A stretch of 64,000 bases of DNA from Ga0077555 sp963761475 (GTDB taxonomy: Bacteria; Pseudomonadota; Alphaproteobacteria; Rhizobiales; Hyphomicrobiaceae): positions 1 through 64,000 of the forward strand of contig CAVXGT010000012.1 in the NCBI GenBank assembly GCA_963761475.1, read 5' to 3'. Shown piece by piece: positions 1 to 9,224 of this stretch (position 1 is its first letter; the number at the start of each line of letters is the position of its first letter). The notes under the pieces are model-generated. The model saw only the letters and a program-made list of their open reading frames with translations, made no database searches and had not been told where the DNA came from. The translations under genes and the position numbers were made by a program.

Positions 1-58
1 CCGAAGCTTGCGTCCGCAGACCGACTGAAACGCGCCGTCGTGGCTCCACGGCGGCGTT

Positions 59-477
59 CTACTTTGTGGCACCAGACGAGCCGGCCTCCTGCCGCATCCC
101 CACGATCGATGCCCCCCCGCGCAGCCGCGGCCGCACCGACGTGTAGAGGTTGCATTTACGCCCAGGGCGATAGTACTCGATCATCTTGCAGCGCGCGTTG
201 GCAAGGCAGCGCCGTGCACAGGCCTCATAAGGCGCGCCATACGTGATGTCGAAGCCCGGACCCTCGACCCACACGCCCTGGTATTTGACGATCTGGCCTG
301 ACGCCTCGCCCCCGGCCGCCGTCGCAACAGCCGCCGACGCGACGTGCCCCGCGCCTGGCCGGCAGCATCCGCTGCACCAAGCATCACCACGCTCACGAAA
401 GCGAGCCCTGTCGCAACAGCGACAGCGACCACTCCCCGTCTACACACGCCCCACGCAGCCAACCCACGCACACCCAT
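59..477 (-). CDS. Secreted PAN/Apple-domain protein (frameshifted)
   Basis: The first frame encodes a signal peptide from ATG at 477: a basic start, then a hydrophobic run VVAVAVATGLAFVSVVML and AADA before the likely cleavage site. An AGAGG ribosome site lies about 8 bases upstream. The PAN/Apple domain is in a second frame, starting around YQGVWVEGPGFDITYG, with the family's four-cysteine core (EACARRCLANARCK, then RKCNLY). The frames join near 345-356, by a run of four C on the + strand, where one base appears to be missing; restoring it gives about 139 residues. PAN domains bind protein or carbohydrate outside the cell; the ligand is unknown. The domain call is good. Whether the gene is broken or mis-sequenced is open. 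Confidence 0.6.
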
Positions 478-680
478 CCGCACACCTCTTTGCCGAGCTT
501 GGACCAGCCGGCAGTCAAGCGCGCAAACCGCGCAGAACGAGGGCGCCAAAGAGATGGTCGCGTGACGGCGCTGGGACCGCGGTCGGCAGCAAGCTTCGCG
601 CCGACCCGAGTTACGGCCGAGGCAAACGCGCAGCCACAGCGACAAGCGCCCGCCTCGCCTCTTATTGCTTGGATTGCTTC

Positions 681-1190
681 TTATTGGGTGGAGTCGAACG
701 CGGCAGAGAGCCGAGCCACTTGCTCACCCACCGGATTGGCCGCCACGCTAGCGATCACCGCTTCGGGCTGCTCGAGCGCACGGTCCAGCGGCACGATCCG
801 GTCGTGCAGCGCAAAACTTGCCTCGATCAACTGACGCAACCGCGCCGGCAATTCGCCGAAACCTTTGACGTGATCAGGCCGCCCGATGGCGGTGAGCTTC
901 AGCCGGCGCCGCTTCACCTGCGCCTCGTCGCTGCTGATCTCGCCGGACTTGAGACCGCGGCGAATGACCAGCCAGGACGCCAGCTCCAGCAAGCGCGTCG
1001 TCAGCCGCATGCTCTCGGTCGCGTAGATGAGCGCAGCGGCCGGCTTCAAGGCTTTGGATTCGCGCCGCCCCGGCCCTTGAGATAGGCCGCCGTTCGCGTC
1101 CACCAGCATCATGCCCTCGCGAAACACGGCATCGAATTGTCCCGACGTCGCGTATCGCTCGGCAAATGAAATCGTGACACTCGTCGTCAT
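681..1190 (-). CDS. rcdA: DUF1465 / RcdA-like CtrA-degradation regulator
   Basis: A 169-residue protein matching the alphaproteobacterial DUF1465 family: VTISFAERYATSGQFDAVF near the start, GPGRRESKAL, and the strongly conserved ATESMRLTTRLLELASWL helix. In Caulobacter, RcdA is an adaptor that helps deliver the master cell-cycle regulator CtrA to the ClpXP protease; in other orders the role is inferred from the family. The ATG at 1190 is chosen because homology begins two or three residues later; no strong ribosome site precedes it. It stands alone on the minus strand, with a long non-coding stretch upstream. The family assignment is firm, the cell-cycle role inferred. Confidence 0.8.
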   Translation of the reverse strand: MTTSVTISFAERYATSGQFDAVFREGMMLVDANGGLSQGPGRRESKALKPAAALIYATESMRLTTRLLELASWLVIRRGLKSGEISSDEAQVKRRRLKLTAIGRPDHVKGFGELPARLRQLIEASFALHDRIVPLDRALEQPEAVIASVAANPVGEQVARLSAAFDSTQ

Positions 1191-1340
1191 ACCGACGCTA
1201 CCCACTGTACACCTCACCATCCAACGCCGTGCGGCCAACCACCGTTACCTGCCTTGCAGGCCACTGCCAGAGAGGAGCTTCGCTCAAACGGGTTAATGAA
1301 CTCGTGCCGAAATGACACTGGAATGCGGGATTTGTGAGGC

Positions 1341-1370
1341 AAAAAAAATGAGCCGCTATGCGAGCGGCTC
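1341..1370 (-). terminator. Rho-independent terminator
   Basis: An 8-bp perfect stem (1350-1357 with 1363-1370), 5-base loop, followed on the minus strand by eight consecutive U (A-tract 1341-1348 on the + strand). It would stop transcription coming from the right, where only the candidate small RNA lies. Confidence 0.75.
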
Positions 1371-1440
1371 GTGGAGTGAACGGGAGGCGTCAATCAGAGT
1401 GGTCAGGATCCACTCGTCGTCCAGCCGAACTGGACTGCAC
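1341..1440 (-). ncRNA. Candidate small RNA: three hairpins, last a terminator
   Basis: Read on the minus strand, three perfect hairpins follow one another: 1435-1419 (6-bp stem, 5-base loop), 1415-1397 (6-bp stem, 7-base loop) and 1370-1350 (8-bp stem, 5-base loop), the last running into eight U. The single-stranded gap between hairpins two and three holds a C-rich CCTCCC element, which could pair with Shine-Dalgarno sequences. No minus-strand gene lies within several hundred bases upstream, so the terminator has no protein-coding transcript to end. The architecture resembles Hfq-dependent alphaproteobacterial RNAs of the AbcR or alpha-r14 type, but I do not recognise the sequence as any named family. 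No clear -10/-35 pair was found. Confidence 0.45.
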
Positions 1441-1699
1441 TCAAGTTAGCGCTGAACGGTAAACACGCGATTAATGGCAAATGAAATCCTACCGCTTGTG
1501 CGTTAAGCCTGCCGGCACACCTTTGCGCGCCCGCCCGACGCCGGACGCGACCAAACCGCGACGTCGCCTCGTTGGTGATGATTGGACATGAGCCTGCAGC
1601 GCACCCCCGCTTGCCACTGCCGCCGGACCAGCGCAGCATAGCGCAACCGGACAACCCGGCGAGCCCGGACCCGCTCCGCCGGCCAAGGAGGAGAGCACG

Positions 1700-2574
1700 A
1701 TGGCGACCCAACCCGCAGCTACCGGTGAAACGCACCGGCAAAATCCGCGCTGGCCGACGCCTACGACCGCGATGGCTACGTCTTTCCCCTCGACATCATC
1801 ACCGCCGAGGAGGCCAAGGCGCTGCGTACCGAACTCGAGGCAGCCGAGGCCCAGTTCGCCGACGACCCAGAGATGCTCGGCATCGTCCGCTCCTACCCCG
1901 ATCGCGTCCTCCCAGCCTTCGACCGGCTCGTGCGCAACTCGACCCTGGTCGCCGCCGCAACCCAGGTCCTCGGCCCCGATCTCCTGGTGTGGAGCGCCCA
2001 ATTCTTCATCAAGGAGCCCCATTCACCGAAGATCGTCTCGTGGCACCAGGATCTCACCTACTGGGGCCTCGACAATGCCGACGAGACCACCGGCTGGGTG
2101 GCGCTCTCCCCCGCGACCAAGGCCAGCGGCTGCATGCGTTTTGTCGCCGGCACCCACAAGCAGAAGATCGTGCCCCACGTCGATACGTTCTCGGATAACA
2201 ACCTGCTCACCCGCGGCCAGGAGATCGCCGTCGACGTCGACGAGGCCAACGCCGTCGACATCGAGCTGGCACCGGGCCAAGCCTCACTCCATCACGGCCA
2301 CCTCTTCCACGCCTCCGGCCCCAACACCACCGGCGACCGCCGCATTGGCCTGGCGATCCGCTACATCAGAACGTCCATGAAGCAACGCACCGGCGACAGA
2401 TCCCTGGTCACGCTTGTCAGCGGCGAGGATCGCTACGCCAACTTCACCGTCACCGGCAGCCCCAAGGGCCGCCTCCATCCCGACGACATCGCCATGTGCC
2501 GCCAGGATTCCGCAATCAAGCGCCGCGTACTCTACGAAGGCGCCGATCCCAACCGCGGCGGCAAGCGCTACTGA
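1700..2574 (+). CDS. Phytanoyl-CoA dioxygenase family protein (N-terminal frameshift)
   Basis: A Fe(II)/2-oxoglutarate oxygenase of the PhyH family. The ATG at 1700 has an excellent GGAGGAG ribosome site, but the conserved body is in another frame from about 1741 (SALADAYDRDGYVFPLDII). One base appears lost between about 1728 and 1741; restoring it gives 291 residues, normal for the family. Metal ligands are the HxD of VSWHQDLTYWG and the distal His in HHGHLFHASGPN; the Arg of GLAIRYI likely binds 2-oxoglutarate. A second PhyH gene follows 24 bases later, so the two are probably co-transcribed. The substrate cannot be read from the sequence. If the first ATG is wrong, the only in-frame alternative is 1873, which would delete the conserved N-terminal strand. 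Confidence 0.75.
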
Positions 2575-2598
2575 TCACGAGAAGGGAGCACCCCACCC

Positions 2599-3493
2599 AT
2601 GACACCCGAAGAAATTCTGAAACATCCCGCCCGCGTCCTGACCCAGGCCCAGCGCGAACACTATTTCGAGAAGGGCTACGTCGGCGTCGAAAGCCTCGTG
2701 CCCAGCCGACATCATCGCCGAACTCAACGCCGTCACCGCCGAGTTCGTCGACCAGAGCCGCAAGGAAACCGAAGCCCGGCAAGATCTTCGACATCGGCCC
2801 CGGCCACTGCCGCCGAACAGCCCGTCCTGCGCCGCCTCAAGCGCCCCGATGAACGCCACGAAGCCTACTGGCGCTTCGCCACCGGCCTGATGGCCGACGT
2901 CGCCGCCGACCTCGCTCGGCCCCAACGTCGTCTTCCATCACTCGAAGCTGAACTTCAAATGGTTCGACGAAAGCGACACGGTGAAGTGGCACCAGGACAT
3001 CCAGTTCTTCCCCCACACCAACTACAACGTCTTCACGATCGGCTGCTACCTCGCCGACACCGACATGAGCAACGGCCCCCTCGCCGTCCTGCCCGGCAGC
3101 CACGAACGGCCCGCTCTACGATCAGTATGACGCCGACGGCAACTGGACCGGCTCGCTCGAGCGACGCGGACGCGGCCGCGATCGACATGAGCAAGGTCGA
3201 CTACCTGATGGGCCCGGCCGGCTCGATCACGATCCACAACTGCCGCGCGCTGCACTATTCGCCCTCGAGCAAGTCGCCGATGCCGCGCCCGCTGCTGCTG
3301 AACTGCTATTCCTCGGCCGATGCGCAAGGCCTACACGCCGCATCCCGATCCCTCGGCCCACGCCTACGAAGTCGTCCGCGGCGAGGCGCGCCTGTGGGCC
3401 GAACACGACCCCCGCCCCTGCCAGATTCCGCCGGACTGGTCCGGCGGCTACACCTCGATCTTCGCGGCCCAGGCCGGCGAAGGCATGATGTAA
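2599..3493 (+). pseudogene. Second phytanoyl-CoA dioxygenase family protein (seven frameshifts)
   Basis: Good ribosome site (GAAGGGAG) and ATG, then MTPEEILKHPARVLTQAQRE. The PhyH body continues only if the reading frame is shifted about seven times, near 2704, 2781, 2813, 2917, 3107, 3164 and 3322. Every one is explained by a single extra base, and removing them gives 295 residues without an internal stop, ending GEGMM. Restored segments include VKWHQDIQFFPHTNYN (HxD ligands), LADTDMSNGPLAVLPGSH and the distal His in NCRALHYSP. Protein-level conservation across all pieces argues for sequencing error rather than decay, but as given the gene is not translatable. It is paralogous to the preceding gene. 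Confidence 0.65.
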
Positions 3494-3578
3494 CCCTCGC
3501 TGCCGGCAACAGTCCGCGGCGGGCGATCGGTTGGCGAGCTTTGGCGCAGCTGCATGTGTTTTCGCGCCTCGACCTCGT

Positions 3579-4574
3579 TTATGTGCCGGCCGCCTGACCA
3601 AGTAGCCACAGCACCGCGATCAGCGTAATGGGCGACAGAACCGTCGAAAGGGCGACAGCACCCGCCACATAGTCGGCGCCTTCGCCGCCGCCTTCTGCAA
3701 AGGCCAGCGCGTTGGCACCGACCGGCATGGCACTCAAGAATGCGACGACGCCAACAGTCGCGGCATCGAGCTGCAGCATGACGGTACCGACCCACCAGAC
3801 CAAGCCTGGCAGCACAATGAGCTTCAATCCGACGATCGCGAGGACAACCCCGATCCGACCTTTGAGCTCGAAGGTGCTGAGCCCAACGCCGAGGGCGATG
3901 AGGACACAGGGCAGCGTACCTTGCCCGAGAACCGTGAGGCCGTGGTCGGCAAGCGCGGGCAGCGGGAAATCTGCAGCTCGGAAGCCGACGCCAAGAAGGA
4001 TCGCCAGAATGATCGGGTTGCGCGCCAGATCCTGCACGACCTCAGCCAGCTTGAAGAGGAGAGACGGCTGGACATGCGACGTCACGCCGCCGGCAAGCAC
4101 AAGACCGCCAGCCTGCGTAACGGGCGACATTGCCGCATGGATCGCCGCGACGGCGAATAGCACGGGGCTGTGCACCAGAACGACCATGGCAATCGTCGAC
4201 GACGCCTCGGCACCGAACTGAGTGAGCGCCATGGGAATGCCGAGCATGAGGATGTTGCCGTAAGTGGACGCCATGCCGACTGACGCTGGTGCAATTCGAT
4301 GCCTGTGTCGCCCGAATGCCATGATCGAGGATGCCAGCATCCAGCACATCGCGGCGGGTATAAGGTAGGCCGCCCATATCGCAAAGGATGGCGGCGAGTG
4401 AGTGCTCTGTCTTGCGATCGCTTGGAACACCAGCGCAGGAATACCGAAATTCAAGCAGTAATCGAGCAAGGGTTTGCGGAGGCCGGCTCCGACAAGTCCG
4501 ATGCGGGCCGCCAGAAACCCGGCAAACACAATAAATACGAGTGGCAGTATCGCGAGACTGATGTCGTACATCAT
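3579..4574 (-). CDS. AEC family permease (auxin efflux carrier type)
   Basis: A 331-residue membrane protein with about ten hydrophobic segments split by a central hydrophilic loop, the usual AEC/BASS layout. Family features are the N-terminal IVFAGFLAARIGLV, the GNILMLGIPMALTQFGA segment with its broken helix, and VAFLSAMPVGANALAFAE near the end. Bacterial AEC proteins export small carboxylates or amino acids (malate and malonate carriers belong here); the substrate is not predictable. It lies 173 bases downstream of the LuxR-type regulator on the same strand, which may control it. It converges with the PhyH pair. Confidence 0.8.
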   Translation of the reverse strand: MMYDISLAILPLVFIVFAGFLAARIGLVGAGLRKPLLDYCLNFGIPALVFQAIARQSTHSPPSFAIWAAYLIPAAMCWMLASSIMAFGRHRHRIAPASVGMASTYGNILMLGIPMALTQFGAEASSTIAMVVLVHSPVLFAVAAIHAAMSPVTQAGGLVLAGGVTSHVQPSLLFKLAEVVQDLARNPIILAILLGVGFRAADFPLPALADHGLTVLGQGTLPCVLIALGVGLSTFELKGRIGVVLAIVGLKLIVLPGLVWWVGTVMLQLDAATVGVVAFLSAMPVGANALAFAEGGGEGADYVAGAVALSTVLSPITLIAVLWLLGQAAGT

Positions 4575-4747
4575 GCACCATGGGAATAATGGCAGGCGGA
4601 AAAGTAGGCACCACCCACCTGCAGATAGAATCTAAAATGCAGTTTCGGGTCGGTATGTCTTAACCGGGCGCCTGCGAGGCGTCGTCCACCGAACGATGGA
4701 GAATTGCATCGATAAAAGTGATGACGACAGCGGACAACCTCGCGCAT

Positions 4748-5936
4748 TCAGCGATTTCGGTTCGAGACCGACGACTGTCCGACCGGCGCCATTTTTGTGG
4801 CAAGCAGGATGAGTTCCCCCCGTCGCCGGGTGCCGGTCTTGGCGAAGATGTTGTTGAGATGTGTCTTGGCGGTCGACGTCGCGATCCCCAGTTGGTTGGC
4901 CGCCTGACTGACGGACTCGGCGCACAATACGCGCTCCAGAACCCGCATTTCCGCATTCGTCAATCCGTAGATCGCGCTCATGGCGCGCGTACGCGCCGCA
5001 TCGTCGCGGTTCGCCGTGACGAAAACCGCTGCCGCCGCGCGCGCATCGAGCCGCGCACGCTTTTGACTGTTGGCGAGCGGCAAGACGTGGGCAACAACGA
5101 GATCCAGCGTTTCGTCGGTCAACCTGACCGCTATTCCCGTGCTGCCAAGGCCGGACTCGTTTCGGGCTGAGATATCGATGGCGGATTTCACCTCCGAGGC
5201 GGCCCGACCCGCGCCGGCCTGTAGGTGATTATTGTGCGAGCGCAGCACTGTGCCCTCGCTCAGCATGATCTCTGCTGCTTTGTTGGCGTGCAGGATCCGG
5301 CTGTCGGCGTCAGCCAGCACGACCCCGAGCGACAGGACGTCGAGCGCATCTGCCAGACGCGCGTGAGCGATGGTGGCAGCCGTTGATCGCATTGGATATG
5401 GAAGTTGTGCGTCGCAGATGAGGGATCAACTGTTGCGCAAGAATGATGTCGCGATTGGCAAATGGGCCCTTACTTTCGTGCCGCGCGAGTTCCAGTGCTG
5501 CCAGTCGCGTCGGCGAGACCAGAAGGAAGAGGCCCATGTAGTCGACGAGGCCACGGGGAACGCCCCACTCGGACGCATAGTGCGTGCGGCTCAGCGCTTC
5601 TGCCTTCATCACTCGAGAGGCGACGGTCGGTCGATCGATCGCGTGCCCTGCTGAGAGCACGCCGACCAGGATGTCTATGACCTCCGTCGCCAGGGCGCCA
5701 TGGCGCGGCCTCGATTGAGGATCGATGCCGACACTTCTCTCAATCGAAGTACGGCGCGCGACGAGGTCGTCAACGCGAAGGAACGATTGGCAGCAGTCAA
5801 GCCGGTCCTGAATCTCTTCAAGGGCCGACTGCCAATGTTCAGGATCGAGAGCACAGTCATAGATTTGCCCTATGACGCGAGACATAATCTCGGAAGATTT
5901 CGAAATATGCATGACGTCACCAGAAAATTGCACCAT
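4748..5936 (-). CDS. LuxR-family transcriptional regulator (frameshifted)
   Basis: Two overlapping frames join into one regulator of about 395 residues. The N-terminal part runs from MVQFSGDVMHISKSSEIM to RRTTSIS; the second from about MRSTAATIAHARLADALDVL through a PAS-like region (GVVLADADSRILHANKAAE) to a C-terminal LuxR helix-turn-helix (LTNAEMRVLERVLCAE, SVSQAANQLGIATSTAKTHL). One extra A near 5385-5390 explains the break. The start could be ATG 5936 or ATG 5912. No response-regulator receiver domain is present, so an unknown ligand or partner is sensed by the N-terminal part. It lies immediately upstream of the AEC permease. Confidence 0.7.
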
Positions 5937-6238
5937 ATGCCGAAAACGCTACCACATGTCGTAGACTATCATCGGTGAATATCACTCCACCAAACGGTGG
6001 AGTACCATCAGACTGCGGATTTCTGGCCCCTTAATCAGGTCCAGTCGGCTTGCCGTTGTTGCCTGGACGAACACTCCAAATCTTTGCGACGGCACCCGCC
6101 CACCTGACCCGGCCGGACTGACCTGCCCCGGCTGAACCCCGCGCGCCGCCGCTGGCGGCCTCAAAAACAGAGTGAGCCGCCCTGCCCCCCGGCAGCGCGG
6201 CTCACGTCCTGTGGTCAAGAAGATTGGCCCTCGCCCGC
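5937..6238. other. Intergenic region between LuxR regulator start and efp end
   Basis: No gene was recognised in these 302 bases. The only clear element is a perfect inverted repeat at 5984-6003, listed separately. The region should contain the promoter of the LuxR-type gene on the minus strand; I could not place it convincingly. Confidence 0.4.
5984..6003. promoter_or_regulatory. Perfect inverted repeat (operator or weak terminator)
   Basis: Two 8-base arms, ACTCCACC and GGTGGAGT, around AAAC. It lies about 50 bases upstream of the LuxR-type start and 235 bases downstream of efp on the minus strand. No U-run follows on either strand, which favours an operator over a terminator; autoregulation by the LuxR protein is a plausible but unproved reading. 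Confidence 0.4.
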
Positions 6239-6808
6239 TCAGTCTTTGGCACGCTCGACGTATTCGCCCTCGGCCGTCGAGACCACCACGCGCGTGCCAA
6301 ACTCGATGTGCGGCGGCACCATCACGCGTACGCCGTTCTCGAGCTTGGCCGGCTTGTACGATGAGGACGCCGTCTGCCCCTTCACCACCGGATCGGCCTC
6401 GACAATGCGAAGCGTCACCCGCGGCGGCAACTCGATCGCCACTGGCACGCCATCGAACGTCTGCACCGAGCACAACATGTTCTCCTGCAGCCACGCCGCG
6501 CTGTCGCCCATCAGGTCTTTCGACACCGTGATCTGCTCGAACGTCTCGGGCTCCATGAAATTGAAGCCCATCTCATCCTCGTAGAGATAGTTGTAGTTGC
6601 GCTCGTCCAGCATCGCCCGCTCGACACTTTCCGTCGTGCGGTAGCTCTTGACGATCTTGACCCCGTCGGAAATGCGCCGCATGTCGATGTGCGTCGTGGG
6701 CGTACCCTTGCCCGGCCGGATGCTCTCGGCCTTGAGCACGGTGCACAGCGCTCCTTCGATATCGAGCACGTTGCCCTTGCGCACCTCGCTGGCGATGATC
6801 TTGACCAT
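6239..6808 (-). CDS. efp: Elongation factor P
   Basis: A 189-residue protein, normal EF-P length, starting MVKIIASEVRKGN. Domain I carries the exposed loop SIRPGKGTPTTHIDMR with Lys34 between two glycines, the site that EpmA beta-lysylates; the KOW-like domain is followed by two OB-fold domains ending in ...TRVVVSTAEGEYVERAKD. EF-P rescues ribosomes stalled at polyproline stretches. It is transcribed divergently from epmA-epmB, so the modification substrate and both modifying enzymes share one 256-base promoter region. The ATG at 6808 has GGAGA upstream; an in-frame extension of 29 codons has no homology and is rejected. Confidence 0.95.
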   Translation of the reverse strand: MVKIIASEVRKGNVLDIEGALCTVLKAESIRPGKGTPTTHIDMRRISDGVKIVKSYRTTESVERAMLDERNYNYLYEDEMGFNFMEPETFEQITVSKDLMGDSAAWLQENMLCSVQTFDGVPVAIELPPRVTLRIVEADPVVKGQTASSSYKPAKLENGVRVMVPPHIEFGTRVVVSTAEGEYVERAKD

Positions 6809-7064
6809 TGCTATTGTCTCCAGAAATCTTGGGGACGGCGCGGCCCAGCCATCGCCGCGACCGGTCTGTCCATGACCAGGCAATCCCGTTTGCACGCGTT
6901 CTTAGCCGCTTTGGCGGTGATGGGGAAGCGCCTCGAGGAGACGCAACCAACGCCTCCCTCCAAACGGCGGCCGCCCGCGGTCCCGGGGCTTCGCCCAACC
7001 CGTTGCCGCCTGAGGCTGCTATATTGGCCACCGCCCCGCTCCCCGACCAGAAGGACCGCCGTCC

Positions 7065-8147
7065 GTGACCAACGCGCCCCGCCCGTTCTGGCATCCCGAC
7101 ATCCACGCCGACCGCCGTCCGCGCCTGCTGGCCCGCAACCGCATCAAGACCGCAATCCGCCGCTGGTTCGAGGACCAGGGCTTCGTCGAGGTGGAAACCG
7201 GATGCCTCCAGGTCTCCCCCGGCAACGAGACCCACCTCCACGCCTTCGCCACATCCTTTGCCACCGAATCCGCTGTGCGCCACCCCCTCTACCTCCACAC
7301 CAGCCCCGAGTTTGCCTGCAAGAAGCTGCTGGCGGCTGGCGAAACGCGCATTTTCACGTTCGCCCCTGTCTTCCGCAACGGCGAGACAGGTCCGCTACAT
7401 GCGCCCGAGTTCACCATGCTCGAGTGGTATCGCACCGGCGAGCCCTACACCCGCCTGATGGATGATTGCCGAGCCCTCCTCGCCTGCGCAGCCGAAGCCA
7501 CCGGCAACCGACAGTGGTCCTATCGCGACGCCACTGCCGATCCCACCCGCTACCCCGACCGGGCCACAGTGGATGAAATGTTCGCCAGCGCCGCCGGCAT
7601 CCAGCTCCTGGACAATGCGCTTCGTGGCGATGGCACGCCCGATCGCGACGCACTCGCCCGTGCTGTTGCCGCCGCAGGCATCCGCATTGCCGCCGACGAC
7701 AACTGGTCCGATCTCTTCAGCCGCGTCCTCGTCGAGCGCATCGAGCCCGCCCTGCGCCAGGGCACCACCAGCGCCGGCGCCTCCGTCTTCCTTGACGAAT
7801 ACCCGACCCACGAGGCCGCACTCGCCCGTCCCACCCCGCACGACCCCCGCGTTGCCGAACGCTTCGAGCTCTACGTCTGCGGCGTTGAGTTGGCCAACGC
7901 CTTCGGCGAGCTGACCGACCCCACCGAACAACGCCGCCGCCTCGTTGCCGAGATGGACGAGAAGCAGCGCATCTACGCCGAGCGCTACCCGATCGACGAG
8001 GATTTCCTGGCAGCCGTTGCCGCCATGCCGCCCGCGTCCGGTTGCGCGCTCGGCTTCGACCGCCTCGTCATGCTGGCAACCGGCGCCAACCACATCAACC
8101 AGGTCCTCTGGACGCCGATGCCGGAATTGGGCACAACCCCGTCGTGA
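7065..8147 (+). CDS. epmA: EF-P--(R)-beta-lysine ligase EpmA (PoxA/GenX)
   Basis: A 360-residue class-II lysyl-tRNA-synthetase paralogue without the N-terminal anticodon-binding domain, the hallmark of EpmA. Class-II motif 2 is at ETRIFTFAPVFRNGE and motif 3 at GCALGFDRLVMLATG; HAPEFTMLEWYR is typical of lysine-type enzymes. It adenylates (R)-beta-lysine and attaches it to Lys34 of EF-P. The start is a GTG at 7065 preceded by AGAAGGA. Its stop overlaps the GTG start of epmB by three bases, implying coupled translation. Confidence 0.93.
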   Translation: MTNAPRPFWHPDIHADRRPRLLARNRIKTAIRRWFEDQGFVEVETGCLQVSPGNETHLHAFATSFATESAVRHPLYLHTSPEFACKKLLAAGETRIFTFAPVFRNGETGPLHAPEFTMLEWYRTGEPYTRLMDDCRALLACAAEATGNRQWSYRDATADPTRYPDRATVDEMFASAAGIQLLDNALRGDGTPDRDALARAVAAAGIRIAADDNWSDLFSRVLVERIEPALRQGTTSAGASVFLDEYPTHEAALARPTPHDPRVAERFELYVCGVELANAFGELTDPTEQRRRLVAEMDEKQRIYAERYPIDEDFLAAVAAMPPASGCALGFDRLVMLATGANHINQVLWTPMPELGTTPS

Positions 8148-9196
8148 ACACGCACGCCAAAACGCTCCGATCCATCGCCGACCTCGTCGCCGCAGGCCTC
8201 CTGCCGCCCGAGCCCACACCTGCCGTATCAGCGGTTGGCGAGCACTATGCCGTGGCGGTCTCGCCGGAGATGGCCGCGCTGATCCGCCAATCCGGCCCGG
8301 ACGATCCCGTCGCGCGCCAGTTCCTTCCCGATGCCCGCGAACTCGTCACCCGCCCCGAGGAGCTGGCTGACCCGATCGGCGATGACGTCCACGAGAAGGT
8401 CCCCGGCCTCATTCACCGATACCCCGATCGCGTCCTGCTCAAGGTCACGCACGCCTGCCCGGTTTATTGCCGCTTCTGCTTCCGCCGCGAGACGGTCGGG
8501 CCCGGCGGCCCGCCGACGCTTGCAGGCACCGAGCTCTCCGCAGCGCTCGCCTACATCGCCGCCCATCCCGAAATCTTCGAGGTGATCCTCACCGGAGGCG
8601 ATCCCCTCGTCCTCACCCCCCGCCGCATCGCTGAGCTGGGCCGGCAACTGGCCACCCTGCCAGCCGTCCAGCTGGTGCGCTGGCATACCCGCGTCCCCGT
8701 CGTCACGCCGGAGCGCATCACCGATGAGCTGTTGGAAGCCCTCCGCGCACCCACCCAGACCGTCTATGTCGCCATTCACGTCAACCACGCCCGCGAGCTT
8801 ACCGCCAACGCCCGCGCCGCCATCGCCCGCATGCGCGCAGCAGGCCTCGTGCTGGTGAGCCAGACCGTGCTCCTCAAAGGCGTCAACGCCGACGCCGACA
8901 CCTTGGCCGACCTCTTTCGCACGCTGACCGCGCTCGGCGTCAAACCCTACTATCTCCACCACGCCGACCTGGCGCCCGGCACCAGCCACTTCCGCACCAC
9001 CGTCGAGGAAGGCCGGGCCATCATGCGCGCACTACGCGGACGCATCTCTGGCCTGGCCCTGCCGACCTACGTGCTCGACATCCCCGGCGGCCACGGCAAG
9101 GTGCCGATCGGCCCGGCCTACATGGCCTCCGGCGCCGGTCTCATCGTCGACAATGCCGGCCGCCCCCACGCCTATCCGCCGGCAGCGGAAGACTGA
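8144..9196 (+). CDS. epmB: EF-P (R)-beta-lysylation protein EpmB (lysine 2,3-aminomutase family)
   Basis: A 350-residue radical-SAM enzyme. The [4Fe-4S] ligands are in HACPVYCRFCF (Cys105, Cys109, Cys112, Cx3Cx2C spacing). Also present are VILTGGDPLVL and, near the C-terminus, the PLP lysine in PGGHGKVPIGP. It converts (S)-alpha-lysine to (R)-beta-lysine for EpmA. The GTG start at 8144 overlaps the epmA stop. The short length and absence of a C-terminal tetramerisation arm fit EpmB rather than a catabolic lysine 2,3-aminomutase, and the neighbours confirm it. No epmC hydroxylase is seen in the window. Confidence 0.92.
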   Translation: MNTHAKTLRSIADLVAAGLLPPEPTPAVSAVGEHYAVAVSPEMAALIRQSGPDDPVARQFLPDARELVTRPEELADPIGDDVHEKVPGLIHRYPDRVLLKVTHACPVYCRFCFRRETVGPGGPPTLAGTELSAALAYIAAHPEIFEVILTGGDPLVLTPRRIAELGRQLATLPAVQLVRWHTRVPVVTPERITDELLEALRAPTQTVYVAIHVNHARELTANARAAIARMRAAGLVLVSQTVLLKGVNADADTLADLFRTLTALGVKPYYLHHADLAPGTSHFRTTVEEGRAIMRALRGRISGLALPTYVLDIPGGHGKVPIGPAYMASGAGLIVDNAGRPHAYPPAAED

Positions 9197-9224
9197 GCAA
9201 GCCGCACCCGGGCCAGCCCTGGTT

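Noticed and set aside
2599..3493. Genuine pseudogenisation of the second PhyH gene
   Set aside because: All seven lesions are single-base insertions, no stop codons interrupt the restored frame and motifs are intact, which is unlike neutral decay. Kept as pseudogene type only because the given sequence cannot be translated.
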